DNA from: Phycisphaerales bacterium UBA7800
GTDB taxonomy: Bacteria; Planctomycetota; Phycisphaerae; Phycisphaerales; Phycisphaeraceae
Direction: 5' to 3'
DNA: 64,000 nucleotides
NCBI GenBank assembly: GCA_002480565.1
Contig: DLCK01000061.1
Location: 1-64,000 of the forward strand
Shown: positions 9,638 through 18,048 of the stretch, piece by piece
Position numbering within the stretch: position 1 is the stretch's first letter
Layout of the letters: every line of letters starts with the position of its first letter
Notes under the pieces: model-generated
Told to the model about the DNA's origin: nothing
Seen by the model: only the letters and a program-made list of their open reading frames with translations
Databases searched by the model: none
Position numbers and translations under genes: made by a program

Positions 9638-10357
9638 TTATTGATGTGGTGCAAATGCTTGTGGACTGGCTTCTTGTATTTGCTGCTTAAGTTCCTTTAG
9701 GCAGTCTTGGCTGGTTTGCCTGGTAAGCTCAACGAATTGCTGGGCAAATTGTTCGTCGCGCGTATCGTAACTGCCAAAGGGCAAATCAAAGTGCTTGGAT
9801 TTACCGACCACAGAGATCATTCCAAGGTACTTACTCGTTGGATCGTAAAAGTGCCAGGTTTGTCTTAGAGTCAGATGCGAATTTCCTTCTTTGTTGAACA
9901 TACCACTGGGATTGCGTTGCAATGCCACGATGACTTTCAGGATCAAATCTAAATCGTGTGTTTGGGAATACTTCGAATATGTTTCTTTATCAAACGGCAG
10001 CGTTAGTGTGGGATTGTCTTCAGAGTGGATGTATTGGAGTTGATCGTTATTTGATAATGTTTGAATGATGGGGGCGAGTAATTGTTCACGGCGAACCGCT
10101 TGTTGGGCTTCCAGTTTTTCGCGGCTGTCATCGCCGAGAATATCTTCGATACCTGACTGGAGCATGCCAGCAATACTACCTCTTGGATAGTATTTTTCGG
10201 TGTAGTAGATGATATTAAATTGTGAGATTCCGACTCTTTGCGGCGAAGATTGTTTTGCTTGCTGTTGAGCGAAATAGGTACCAATTTGATTGGATTGGCA
10301 GCCAAGAAGATTCATTGTAAATAAGATGAAAAAGAAAATAATCGTAGTTCGAGTCAT
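9638..10357 (-). CDS. Lipoprotein of unknown function
   Basis: 239 aa from the ATG at 10357, preceded by GGGAG about 8 bases upstream. The protein opens MTRTTIIFFFILFTMNLLGC, a lipoprotein signal with lipobox LLGC. The mature part contains 'LTLRQTWHFYDPTSKYLGMISVVGKSK' and no catalytic motif I recognise. It is probably an outer- or inner-membrane lipoprotein. It follows rplI in the same direction but is separated from it by a strong terminator, so it should have its own promoter. Confidence 0.7.
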   Translation of the reverse strand: MTRTTIIFFFILFTMNLLGCQSNQIGTYFAQQQAKQSSPQRVGISQFNIIYYTEKYYPRGSIAGMLQSGIEDILGDDSREKLEAQQAVRREQLLAPIIQTLSNNDQLQYIHSEDNPTLTLPFDKETYSKYSQTHDLDLILKVIVALQRNPSGMFNKEGNSHLTLRQTWHFYDPTSKYLGMISVVGKSKHFDLPFGSYDTRDEQFAQQFVELTRQTSQDCLKELKQQIQEASPQAFAPHQ

Positions 10358-10430
10358 CGTTATCGTCTCCCAGAATTTTTGATTAACGATTATAGGCAAT
10401 TCAAAGGGTTTGATGTTTTAATTGCATGAA

Positions 10431-10461
10431 AAAACCACGTCCGTTTCCAGACGTGGTTTTT
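10431..10461 (-). terminator. Rho-independent terminator of the rpsF-ssb-rplI operon
   Basis: Perfect 11-bp stem AAAACCACGTC / GACGTGGTTTT with an 8-base loop, 28 bases after the rplI stop. The A-run at 10429-10434 becomes a U-run in the minus-strand transcript. Confidence 0.9.
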
Positions 10462-10488
10462 GAATTTTAAGCTGAGATGAATGCTAAA

Positions 10489-11067
10489 TTACTTAGCTTT
10501 CTTGGCGGCGAATTCAGCTGCTTCTTCGGCTGCTTCTTCGGCCTTTTCGGCTTCGAGTTCAGCCTTGAGGCGAGCTTCTTCTTCCTTGGCTTCAGCTTCA
10601 AGCTGTTCCTGGGGCTTGTCGGAGACAACCCAGAGCTTGATGTGAGTCTTGAGTTCTTTGTTGATCACGACCGGGATTTCGTAGCTGTCCAGACGCTTGA
10701 TCTGTTCACCGATGCGGACGTAGCGGTCTTCGATTTCAAAGCCGTCTTCACGCAGTGCCAGAGCGATTTCATGCTGAGAGACACCACCAAAAAGCAGGCC
10801 TTGTTCGTTGGCAGCACGCTTCATGGTGATTTCGTGGCCTTCGAGCTTTTCGATGATTGCAGCCTGCTTGGCGAAGACTTCTTTCATTTCAGCTTCCACA
10901 CGGGCACGCTCTTCGGCCAAGCGGTCGATGGCGCCTTGGGTGGGGGTGGTGGCCATGCCGTGGGGCAACAGGTAGTTGCGGGCATAACCGGCTTTGACTT
11001 TCACGACATCGCCGACGATGCCGAGGTTATCGACGTTTTGAGTTAAAAGCAGAGTGATCTGTTTCAT
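10489..11067 (-). CDS. rplI: 50S ribosomal protein L9
   Basis: 192 aa from the ATG at 11067 (AAGGA upstream). It begins MKQITLLLTQNVDNLGIVGD and contains the L9 signature region GYARNYLLPHGMA (about 24-36). The N- and C-terminal lobes are joined by a helix, and the second lobe includes 'LREDGFEIEDRYVRIGEQIK'. The C terminus is unusually extended compared with about 150 aa in E. coli: about 40 residues of alanine/glutamate/lysine-rich charged helix (EEARLKAELEAEKAEEAAEE). L9 binds 23S rRNA at the base of the L1 stalk. It is the last gene of the operon, followed by the terminator at 10431. Confidence 0.95.
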   Translation of the reverse strand: MKQITLLLTQNVDNLGIVGDVVKVKAGYARNYLLPHGMATTPTQGAIDRLAEERARVEAEMKEVFAKQAAIIEKLEGHEITMKRAANEQGLLFGGVSQHEIALALREDGFEIEDRYVRIGEQIKRLDSYEIPVVINKELKTHIKLWVVSDKPQEQLEAEAKEEEARLKAELEAEKAEEAAEEAAEFAAKKAK

Positions 11068-11256
11068 GTTGTCCTTCCCAATCATCTGGGATTTGAGTTA
11101 GGCGTCTGCCCGCATTTCAACTTTGATCTGCGGCGGTACACCAGCATGTGAGTTATTTGTTTTTCGAGGCTTCAAGGCCATCCCATACTTCGCGTTGCTC
11201 AGTATAGGGCTTTGTCCACTTCATACCGTTCCCGTTTACCGTCCCATTTTTATTTT

Positions 11257-11294
11257 CACAGGGGAAAACTTTCGGGGCTACCGGGGCCGGGGGG
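11257..11294 (-). repeat. GC-rich CCCCGG repeat directly after ssb
   Basis: Immediately after the ssb stop codon the minus strand runs through CCCCCCGGCCCCGG, a short spacer, CCCCGAAAGTTTTCCCCTG. A closely similar block lies downstream of the multiheme cytochrome (20427-20465), and shorter related CCCCCGGAAGT blocks occur at about 27595 and 30863. Confidence 0.45.
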
Positions 11295-11813
11295 TTAGAA
11301 GGGGATGTCGTCTTCTTCGACGGGTTGGTGTGGGTCTTGTTGGGGTGCGTTGTTGGAGCTGTTGGCATTGTTGTAGTTGCCACCACTACCGCCTCCGCGA
11401 TTCCCACCACTGTATCCACCGCCTGCGTTACCGCCTTGTCCACCTTGGTAGCTGCCACCACCGCCACCTTGTCCACCTTCTCCACGGGAGTCGATGAATT
11501 GGAAGTTTTCGATGATGACCTTGAGTTTGGATCGGTTGCCGCCTTCGCGGTCCTGCCACTGGTCAAGTTTGAGTCGTCCTTCGAGGTATACGGGGCGACC
11601 TTTTTTGAGGTACTGGTTGAGCAGTTCCGCGGTCTTGCCGAACGCTTCGCAGTCCACAAAGGTGGTTTCTTCCTGCTGTTCACCTTGTTGGTTACGCCAG
11701 CGACGATTGACTGCCAGGCCTAAACCCACCACAGCCATATTACTGGGCAAGTAGCGCAGTTCCGGGTCGCGGGTGAGGTTTCCCATCAACATGACTTTGT
11801 TAAGGTTTGGCAT
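11295..11813 (-). CDS. ssb: Single-stranded DNA-binding protein
   Basis: 172 aa. Residues 1-110 form the OB-fold (NKVMLMGNLTRDPELRYLP, FVDCEAFGKTAELLNQYLKKG, KLKVIIENFQFID). They are followed by a glycine-rich linker of about 45 residues and the acidic tail ending DDIPF, which in SSB proteins recruits replication and repair partners. AAGGA lies 8 bases before the ATG. It sits between rpsF and rplI; rpsR, usually found between ssb and rplI, is missing from the 227-base gap. Confidence 0.96.
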   Translation of the reverse strand: MPNLNKVMLMGNLTRDPELRYLPSNMAVVGLGLAVNRRWRNQQGEQQEETTFVDCEAFGKTAELLNQYLKKGRPVYLEGRLKLDQWQDREGGNRSKLKVIIENFQFIDSRGEGGQGGGGGSYQGGQGGNAGGGYSGGNRGGGSGGNYNNANSSNNAPQQDPHQPVEEDDIPF

Positions 11814-11867
11814 CGGTCAATCCTTTATTGGCGTAACAGGTTCAAAGGTTGGCTTGTAGGTGCGGAT

Positions 11868-12371
11868 TTATTTTTCTTCTTCGTCGCCAGCTTCTTCGGT
11901 GGCAACGGCTGCTTCAACTGCAACTTCTTCGGTCACCGCTTCAGGTGCTTCTTCGCTGTTGGCGTCAGCTTCGGTGGCATCTGCTGCTGCGGTTTCTTCA
12001 GCTTCCTGAAGTGTTGCAGCCTGTTCTGCGGGAGTTGCCTTCTTGAATTCTTCGAATTCAACTTCGCCGATGTGATCGCCACGAAGAATCAAAGCACGGA
12101 TGATGGTTTCCGAGAGGTTGCAGTCACGTTCAAGGTTGGCAATCTGAGTGGAACGGGCGTTGAACAGTGCCAGGAAATAGGTGCCACGCTTATCAGCTTT
12201 GATATCGTAAGCCAGACGACGTTCATCCCACTTGGTGAGGACATGGACGGTGGCTTCGGCGCGGGCGAGGACTTCCTTGATGTGATCCACAACACCAGCG
12301 TAATCGCTGCCGGCGGCGGCTTGGCTGACAAGGAAAAGACCTTCGTAAAGTCGGGTGGGGCTTTCGGACAT
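11868..12371 (-). CDS. rpsF: 30S ribosomal protein S6
   Basis: 167 aa. Residues 1-100 are the ferredoxin-like S6 fold (RLYEGLFLVSQ at the start, KWDERRLAYDIKADKRGTYFLALFNA in the middle, ERDCNLSETIIRALILRGD). About 55 residues of alanine/glutamate-rich tail follow (EEAPEAVTEEVAVEAAVATEEAGDEEEK), a longer acidic tail than in most bacteria and matching the long tail of L9 in the same operon. S6 binds 16S rRNA together with S18. It is the first gene of the operon; the leader at 12391-12459 is highly structured. Confidence 0.95.
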   Translation of the reverse strand: MSESPTRLYEGLFLVSQAAAGSDYAGVVDHIKEVLARAEATVHVLTKWDERRLAYDIKADKRGTYFLALFNARSTQIANLERDCNLSETIIRALILRGDHIGEVEFEEFKKATPAEQAATLQEAEETAAADATEADANSEEAPEAVTEEVAVEAAVATEEAGDEEEK

Positions 12372-12390
12372 AATTTCGAATCTCCAGTGC

Positions 12391-12459
12391 TACTCGGTGG
12401 TGTCGATCACGCGACGACACGCCGGACCGGCAGGTGCATGATGCACCCCTGGCCGAGTA
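12391..12459 (-). promoter_or_regulatory. Structured rpsF leader RNA (candidate S6 autoregulatory element)
   Basis: Outer 7-bp stem TACTCGG (12391-12397) with CCGAGTA (12453-12459) encloses three hairpins: GTGTCG/CGACAC (12400-12420), GCCG/CGGC (12421-12431) and GGTGCA/TGCACC (12433-12447). The block ends 20 bases before the rpsF start codon. In several phyla S6 with S18 represses its own mRNA through a leader structure displaying CCG; here CCGG lies in the second hairpin. The function is inferred; the fold was found by eye. Confidence 0.5.
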
Positions 12460-12581
12460 ATTTGCAGTGAATCGGGAATTGTAACCAAAACCCATCAGCT
12501 TGGCAATGCCGACACATAGGATTCAATGACTCAAATCCGCTATCATGTCCAATTGTCCATCCCTTAGCTCCCGGAGTCGGC

Positions 12582-14342
12582 ATGACGGATCATCCAGCCA
12601 AGTCCTATGACAATCTCACCAAGACGCACACCATGGTCCTGTTTGTGCTGTTGATGCTTGGTTTGTATTGGTTTACGATTTTTCAAACATCACTTTTTGA
12701 CCGCGATGAAACCCGATTCTCCTCAGCCACTCTGGAAATGCTTGCCAGCGGTGACTACATCGTCCCGACCTATAACGGCGATCTGAGACCTGATAAACCG
12801 ATCCTCATTTACTGGTTGATGTCCATCGGTGTGAGCCTGCTGGGCCCTTGTGAAGCAGGTGTCCGATTTTTTGCACCCATCGGCATGGCGGTATCCAGTT
12901 TACTCACTGGCTACTTGGGACGACGACTTTTTGATCCACTCACCGGATTCTGGTCCGCTGCGATTCTCTGCACGACCGGCTTGATGCTCATTGTTGGGGG
13001 CGCTGCCACGACCGATGCAGTGCTGCTTGCATTTATCATGACCGCCATCACACCTGCGGTCTTCATGCTCCAATCCGGTAAGGCACATATTGGACACCTT
13101 GCTGCAATGTTGCTGGGACTCACTGGCGCGATGCTCACCAAGGGGCCAGTCGGCCTGGCGGTGCCGGTCTTATCCATGATGGGGATTCTCTGGTTTGGCC
13201 ATTCCGATCTGCGCAAAGTTGGTAAGAAGCCAATGATCTGGCTGATCGTGTTATCACTGATCGCAACCGGCATCTTTCTGCTGTGGGCGATTCCAGCCAA
13301 CAGTGCAACCGACGGCGAGTTCGCTCAACAAGGCATTGGCCGACACATCATTCAACGTATCCTTGAACCGCAGGAAAGCCATGGCGGGAATTTCTTTCTG
13401 TCCCTGCCGTACTACATCCCGGTGGTCATTGGACTGTTCATGCCCTGGACACTGCTTCTTTATGGCAGTGTCCGTGCGCTTTATGGCAGGCGACTTGGAA
13501 GTGATCTGTCACGTGCGGTCTTGCTCGGTTGGTTTTGGCCGACGTTTATTTTGATGTCCGTTGTCGCAACCAAGTTGCCGCATTACATTCTGCCGGTCTT
13601 CCCGTCACTTGCGATTGTTACTGCAGCTGCGATCAGTCACCTGACACGTATCCCTGATGGGCTAAGCAAGGTCGACCGCTTCTGGATGGAGAAGGGCGGG
13701 ACGTGTTACTTCCCATTGATATGGTTTAGTGGCTTTGCATTGATCGTCGGGCCGCTGACGTTTCGCCTGCTCAATTATCAAAAAACAGGTTTGGATTTAG
13801 CGGATCTGATCGTCGGTGGCATCGTCGTGGGTATCTTCCAGTTCGCGGTCTCCTTCTTTGTCCTCAAAGCACACAAGGCTCAGCAATACGCCAAGTGCGC
13901 CCGACTGATGCTTGGCAGTACCGTCGCCTTTTGGGCCATCTTTGCTTATGGCATCCTGCCTGCCACCGAAGACCTGATGAAAATAAGTCCCGGCATTGTC
14001 CAGATCATCCAAGAGCAGGGCGATATCCATGCCCCCATCGCAGCCACCGGCTATGAGGAGGCCTCCTTGGTCTTCTATATCAACGGTATCCGCATGCAGG
14101 ATAAGCAAGCCTATCCCGGCAAACTCCCGCGTGGAATGGATACCATCCGCAGCGGTGAAATCATTGACTGGGCCAAAATCAACGAACCCGGATACCTCAT
14201 CCTGCGTCAACGCGATTGGGATGAAGTTACCGAGCAGGTTGCCGACTTGCCGTTAAAACAGATCGGTTATCGCTGGGGCATTAACATCCCCAAAGGACAA
14301 TTGGTCAAGGTTCTGGTCATGCAGCGTGGTAAGATACAGTGA
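12582..14342 (+). CDS. ArnT/PMT-type membrane glycosyltransferase
   Basis: 586 aa integral membrane protein with about 11-13 hydrophobic helices. The first periplasmic loop has the signature FDRDETRFSSATLEMLASGDYIVP (about residues 38-62), where the acidic pair after the first helix is catalytic in the GT39/GT83 (PMT/ArnT) enzymes. 'RPDKPILIYWL' and 'MLTKGPVGLAVP' are also typical. Such enzymes move a sugar from a polyprenyl-phosphate donor onto lipid A, protein or another acceptor in the periplasm. CCGGAG lies 7 bases upstream of the ATG. It is divergent from rpsF and followed by a small membrane protein gene that may be co-transcribed. The acceptor is unknown. Confidence 0.88.
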   Translation: MTDHPAKSYDNLTKTHTMVLFVLLMLGLYWFTIFQTSLFDRDETRFSSATLEMLASGDYIVPTYNGDLRPDKPILIYWLMSIGVSLLGPCEAGVRFFAPIGMAVSSLLTGYLGRRLFDPLTGFWSAAILCTTGLMLIVGGAATTDAVLLAFIMTAITPAVFMLQSGKAHIGHLAAMLLGLTGAMLTKGPVGLAVPVLSMMGILWFGHSDLRKVGKKPMIWLIVLSLIATGIFLLWAIPANSATDGEFAQQGIGRHIIQRILEPQESHGGNFFLSLPYYIPVVIGLFMPWTLLLYGSVRALYGRRLGSDLSRAVLLGWFWPTFILMSVVATKLPHYILPVFPSLAIVTAAAISHLTRIPDGLSKVDRFWMEKGGTCYFPLIWFSGFALIVGPLTFRLLNYQKTGLDLADLIVGGIVVGIFQFAVSFFVLKAHKAQQYAKCARLMLGSTVAFWAIFAYGILPATEDLMKISPGIVQIIQEQGDIHAPIAATGYEEASLVFYINGIRMQDKQAYPGKLPRGMDTIRSGEIIDWAKINEPGYLILRQRDWDEVTEQVADLPLKQIGYRWGINIPKGQLVKVLVMQRGKIQ

Positions 14343-14374
14343 CGATTGTCATCGCTTAGAAATTGAATTGCGAT

Positions 14375-14402
14375 TAGCACAGGATGTCAATCCGGTGCAG
14401 GT
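14375..14402. repeat. CACCGGATG-family inverted repeat, copy B
   Basis: AGCACAGGATG, TCAAT, CCGGTGCAGG. The core from AGCACAGG to GTGCAGG (26 bases) is identical to the copy at 30897-30924, about 16.5 kb away. Confidence 0.65.
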
Positions 14403-14472
14403 CAGGATGAGACGAAGCTGAAGATTAATTCAAATTGGCATGACACTATCATTCGACGACTTGGGGGAGAAC

Positions 14473-14841
14473 GTGACTAAATCCAAATACAAGACAATTA
14501 TCATTGCCAACACCGCGACCATGATTTTCAATCTTGTGGTGTTGATCGTCTTTGGCGTGATTGTGCGGATGCTTCATGGCCAATTTACGCGCACCTTTAA
14601 CGATATGGATGTCGCGATCCCAAGACTCACTGCATGGGTGATGTGGCTACCGCAGTCATGGTTTTACACGCCTGTAATTGTCGGGTTAGCCATCTTTCTG
14701 ATCGTCAAGGAAAAGTTCATCAAGTCCGACCTTGCCAAGCTGGTGATCAACAAGCTGTTTCTGGTCGGCTTGATCCTATGTGTGATCGGCTACATCGTGG
14801 CGATGATGATGCCCCTGTATTCGATTCCTCAAACGCTGTGA
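14473..14841 (+). CDS. Small membrane protein of unknown function
   Basis: 122 aa if the GTG at 14473 is used. GGGGGAGA lies just upstream of that GTG, making it better than the ATG at 14440. There are three hydrophobic helices (IIIANTATMIFNLVVLIVFGVIV, FYTPVIVGLAIFLIV, LFLVGLILCVIGYIVAMM). The loop 'FNDMDVAIPRLTAWVMWLPQSW' resembles the membrane core of GspF/PilC-type proteins, but the protein is far too short to be one. It lies downstream of the glycosyltransferase in the same direction and converges with ccsA. Confidence 0.6.
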   Translation: MTKSKYKTIIIANTATMIFNLVVLIVFGVIVRMLHGQFTRTFNDMDVAIPRLTAWVMWLPQSWFYTPVIVGLAIFLIVKEKFIKSDLAKLVINKLFLVGLILCVIGYIVAMMMPLYSIPQTL

Positions 14842-14858
14842 TTGAATCAGTGACAGTC

Positions 14859-16784
14859 TCAGATTCTCAGTTCCGAACCATCTTCTTTGGGCGGTTTGTT
14901 TTGATCGTTGTCTAGAAGCTGTTGAATGGGGAACAAGCCGATGGCGACAAAGATCAATTGGCTGATGAAGAATCCAATGAGCCACAGGAATGCACCGTCC
15001 ATAAAGCCGTAGCTGTGTAAACCCACGCCCATCATGTTCACGCCAAACCAGCTAAATGCAGTGATGCAGTTACCCAGGATTGCCATAATCATCATGCCTC
15101 GGATTTGCACCATGCCAGACCAACGGGCGTGGAGAATTGCAGCGTTCCACATGACGATCAGCAGGGCGCCGTTCTCCTTGGGGTCCCATCCCCAGAAGCG
15201 TCCCCATGACTGATCCGCCCAGATACCGCCAAGCACGGTGCCGACGAATGAGAAGAGCATGGCAAAGCAGATGATGCCATACGCCATGCGTCCCATACTT
15301 GCATAGGTCTTGGTGGTGAGGTTCCGCAGAATCACATCACGAATCACGAAGATGATTGCAATCGCGCCTGCGACGAACATCGCTGAGTAACCCAGCGTCA
15401 CCACGATCACATGCGTCCCCAACCAGAAGTTGGAGTTAAGCACCGCGCGGACAGGTTCGATGGTGTCGCCACTGAGTGACAGATGATGAGCAATGATGAG
15501 TGTCGAAAAACCGATGAGACACGCAGCAATGGTGGCAAGGCCGTTTTTGTAAATTTTCTCCAGAATCAAGGCCATAATCGTCGCGCCCCAGCCGATGAAG
15601 ACCGCTGATCCATAGAGATTAATCACAGGCGGGCGACCTTCAATCCACATCCGCCAACCCAAGCCAGATGAATGCATCAGTACGGCGATGATGGTGATGG
15701 CTACACCAGCAATCAACATCCAACGTTTTTTGAGCATCATCGCAAGCAACGTCACCACCAACGCCAACACATACACAGGCATGGCATTGACCAACAACGC
15801 GATACGGTTAAACTTCGCCTCGCTATGCACCTTCTCCGCTTTGATTTGTTCAGGCGTCTGCAAGTGATCTGCAATCATCTGATTGACCGTCTGCCAATCT
15901 CCCTGGCGATACGCTTGTCGGATCACAGCAAAGAGGGGCACCGACGGATCCATTGGAAGACCCGCCAAAACCTCACGCATATGTTCGCCAATCTTCTGCC
16001 AGGGCAGGTCTCCGATGGGCGGGACAAAGTGAATGCTGCTGCGGGAACCAAGCTGTTCATAGTGTTGCTTGAGAATGTTTAGCTGCTTAATCGCATCTTC
16101 GTCGATCTTGTCTGTATTGTTGACCAACCACTCAGTGAACATTTGAACCTGGGCAAGCTCTTTGCCAAAGTCAGGACTTTTTTCCGGGGCGATCGCATTC
16201 TTAAGCATCGTGTATTGGTTAAGGTGACTGTAAAGCTCAAGGACCGCGCGTTGGTATCGGTTACGTTGATGCGGTTGGACGTCGCTGGCTTGATTGGCTT
16301 GCTCAGCGAGCAGTCGCAGGTGCGGGGCAAGTTCCGTGAAGCTCCAGCGTTTGTCTTCATCGCCGAGTTTAAGCAAGGCTTTGATGTCCGGATCGTGAAT
16401 CAGAAAGACACGATACAGGTCCGCCAACTCCGGCTTGCACATGACATCCATGAGCCACTGCATGGCATGGGTGGGGCGGCCTTCGACTTTGACAGTTTGC
16501 TTGCCACAGATCATCAGCATGCTCGAACGTGCGACGGTATCCAGTGGTTTGAGTCGGCCACTTTGCATCACCGCGATTTTCCCCAACCCACTCCAATCCA
16601 AATTGGCGGACACCTCCGCAGAGGTTGGCTTTGGAGTAGTGTCCAGAGTTGGCGCGTCGTCTGATTCCTGGGCAAATAAAGATTGTGTCAGGCAGACCAA
16701 TACTGTCACCAATAACGCAATCGCATTCGCACCGGATGTAAATCTGGTGCAAGCTGTCGGGAAAGTGGGGGACAACTGATTCAT
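14859..16784 (-). CDS. ccsA: Cytochrome c biogenesis protein CcsA/ResC (system II)
   Basis: 641 aa. A periplasmic stretch of about 300 residues comes between an N-terminal membrane segment and a C-terminal bundle of about eight helices. The bundle carries the WWD heme-handling signature WGRFWGWDPKENGALL (about 540-556) and flanking conserved histidines (LGTHVIVVTLGY, IAHHLSLSG). With ResB it exports and attaches heme to CXXCH apocytochromes outside the inner membrane. Its ATG overlaps the stop of ccsB (ATGA at 16784-16781), indicating translational coupling. The long N-terminal domain is larger than in Bacillus ResC and resembles fused forms. It is the last gene of the redox cluster. Confidence 0.9.
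   Translation of the reverse strand: MNQLSPTFPTACTRFTSGANAIALLVTVLVCLTQSLFAQESDDAPTLDTTPKPTSAEVSANLDWSGLGKIAVMQSGRLKPLDTVARSSMLMICGKQTVKVEGRPTHAMQWLMDVMCKPELADLYRVFLIHDPDIKALLKLGDEDKRWSFTELAPHLRLLAEQANQASDVQPHQRNRYQRAVLELYSHLNQYTMLKNAIAPEKSPDFGKELAQVQMFTEWLVNNTDKIDEDAIKQLNILKQHYEQLGSRSSIHFVPPIGDLPWQKIGEHMREVLAGLPMDPSVPLFAVIRQAYRQGDWQTVNQMIADHLQTPEQIKAEKVHSEAKFNRIALLVNAMPVYVLALVVTLLAMMLKKRWMLIAGVAITIIAVLMHSSGLGWRMWIEGRPPVINLYGSAVFIGWGATIMALILEKIYKNGLATIAACLIGFSTLIIAHHLSLSGDTIEPVRAVLNSNFWLGTHVIVVTLGYSAMFVAGAIAIIFVIRDVILRNLTTKTYASMGRMAYGIICFAMLFSFVGTVLGGIWADQSWGRFWGWDPKENGALLIVMWNAAILHARWSGMVQIRGMMIMAILGNCITAFSWFGVNMMGVGLHSYGFMDGAFLWLIGFFISQLIFVAIGLFPIQQLLDNDQNKPPKEDGSELRI
16729..16754. repeat. 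CACCGGATG-family inverted repeat inside ccsA
   Basis: GCACCGGATGTA followed by AATCTGGTGCAAGC lies within the first 20 codons of ccsA, where it encodes part of the N-terminal tail (ACTRFTSGA). The same repeat family is otherwise intergenic in this window, so the element seems to have contributed coding sequence. Confidence 0.5.
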
Positions 16785-17923
16785 GCTTTGACCTCCGTGT
16801 CACGTTTGGTCTGCTGTTTGCGGAACTTGATGAAGTGGGCGACGAAGTGCCAGGTCATCCCCAGTGTCACAAGGATGCATGCGATGTATGGGAGCATGGC
16901 TGCGGGGTTGAGGACAACCTGCAGGATGGTGGTCTTGTCTTCGTTTGCAAAGCCAGCCTGGTAGAACGTCTTGCCCGCGTATCGCAGCGGTTGGTTCATG
17001 CTGATGGTGATCATGCGGTCTTCATGTTGAACCGGATCAACGAGTCGGACGCGACTTGAAAAAGCAGCGGGGACATTGGTGCCGGTGAATCGCTTGTGTT
17101 CAAACTCCTGAAGTTGAATGGTCATTGGCAGCATGTAGCGGCGGTGACGCATTTGAATGTCATACGTCTTGCCGTCAATTTCAATTTGATCGGCTTTCAT
17201 GAATGCAGTGGAAAGCATCCATGTGCCAAGCGACTTGCCGTTGGAGATCAAATCAACATAGGCACATCGGAGATTGCGTTTGTCATCCCCTTTAACCGGT
17301 GGTGCAGGAACCGCCTGGACACGTTGGCCAAAACCCTGCGTGGCGATGGTGTTGACGCCCATGGTCAAGTTGGCGTTGGTGATGAATTCCTTAACCGAAA
17401 TGGCGATCGGTAAACGTGAGTCGGCAATCATATTCCCTGTTGCAATTTTGCTTTGGGGGATGCTGTACACACGATCCACGTCTTTGCCGGATGTATCAAT
17501 GAGCACCAGTTCAAAGTCGTATAACGCCTCGGTGTAATTCTTGGCATCACCGTGATTGAGTACCATCTGACTCTCAACCGAATACAGGTCGGTGAACAAT
17601 TGTCCAAGTAATAGCAGGAGAATGCCCGAGTGCATGATCAAAATCCCCATGCGTTTAAACGACCACTTGAAGGTGGTCAGGTACGCGCAGGTCAGATTGA
17701 AAATCATGATGATGCCAAGCGTGTACCCGCCGGGTAAGACCGGGATGGACATGCCGTTGTTTAGATGAATTGGAACCACGAAAGACTGAAAATAAATTTT
17801 CTGTGCTTCACGGATCGGCATGTGTGTCTGGGCAAGTGTCCCCGCCAGAACAAGCATCATGCCTGCAATGAGCACCACGACGGTGATGCGAAGCGAGGCA
17901 AATTTTTTAAGGATTTTTTTCAT
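16781..17923 (-). CDS. ccsB: ResB/CcsB-type cytochrome c biogenesis protein (system II)
   Basis: 380 aa from the ATG at 17923 (MKKILKKFASLRITVVVLI); a longer in-frame reading begins inside a repeat element and is unlikely. The ResB pattern is present: three N-terminal membrane helices, a large periplasmic domain (about 110-330: 'DTSGKDVDRVYSIPQSK', 'NQPLRYAGKTFYQAGFANED'), then a last helix (MLPYIACILVTLGMTWHFV). 'YAGKTFYQ' is the common ResB phrase. It partners CcsA in heme delivery to apocytochromes. The likely clients are the three cytochrome genes just upstream in the same direction. Confidence 0.88.
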   Translation of the reverse strand: MKKILKKFASLRITVVVLIAGMMLVLAGTLAQTHMPIREAQKIYFQSFVVPIHLNNGMSIPVLPGGYTLGIIMIFNLTCAYLTTFKWSFKRMGILIMHSGILLLLLGQLFTDLYSVESQMVLNHGDAKNYTEALYDFELVLIDTSGKDVDRVYSIPQSKIATGNMIADSRLPIAISVKEFITNANLTMGVNTIATQGFGQRVQAVPAPPVKGDDKRNLRCAYVDLISNGKSLGTWMLSTAFMKADQIEIDGKTYDIQMRHRRYMLPMTIQLQEFEHKRFTGTNVPAAFSSRVRLVDPVQHEDRMITISMNQPLRYAGKTFYQAGFANEDKTTILQVVLNPAAMLPYIACILVTLGMTWHFVAHFIKFRKQQTKRDTEVKA

Positions 17924-17955
17924 CGTGCAAGCCAACTCGGATAAGACAACTCGGA

Positions 17956-18039
17956 GTTTACCACAGAGACGCAGAGTCACAGAGCCAGATTAAACAAGAG
18001 GAATTCTTGATTGTCTTACTCTGTGTCACTGTGGTTAAA
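17956..18039. repeat. Long hairpin repeat, element A (CACAGAG arms)
   Basis: Left arm GTTTACCACAGAGACGCAGAG... (17956-17984) and right arm CTCTGTGTCACTGTGGTTAAA (18019-18039) are near complements, each built from degenerate repeats of a CACAGAGAC-like unit. A small internal stem CAAGA/TCTTG (17995-18009) sits between them. Edges are TTTACC and GGTTAAA. It lies between ccsB and the upstream lipoprotein gene. Confidence 0.75.
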
Positions 18040-18048
18040 ATATTTCGC

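Noticed and set aside
10477..11046. 189-codon plus-strand frame rich in Phe opposite rplI
   Set aside because: The phenylalanine/glycine pattern is the complement of the lysine/alanine/glutamate-rich L9 sequence.
11098..11256. Possible rpsR gene between ssb and rplI
   Set aside because: No frame on the minus strand gives S18 sequence; the only short frame (about 23 codons ending EVWDGLEASKNK) has no S18 features.
11325..11723. Val/Thr-rich plus-strand frame opposite ssb
   Set aside because: Complement of the glycine-rich SSB linker; no start signal.
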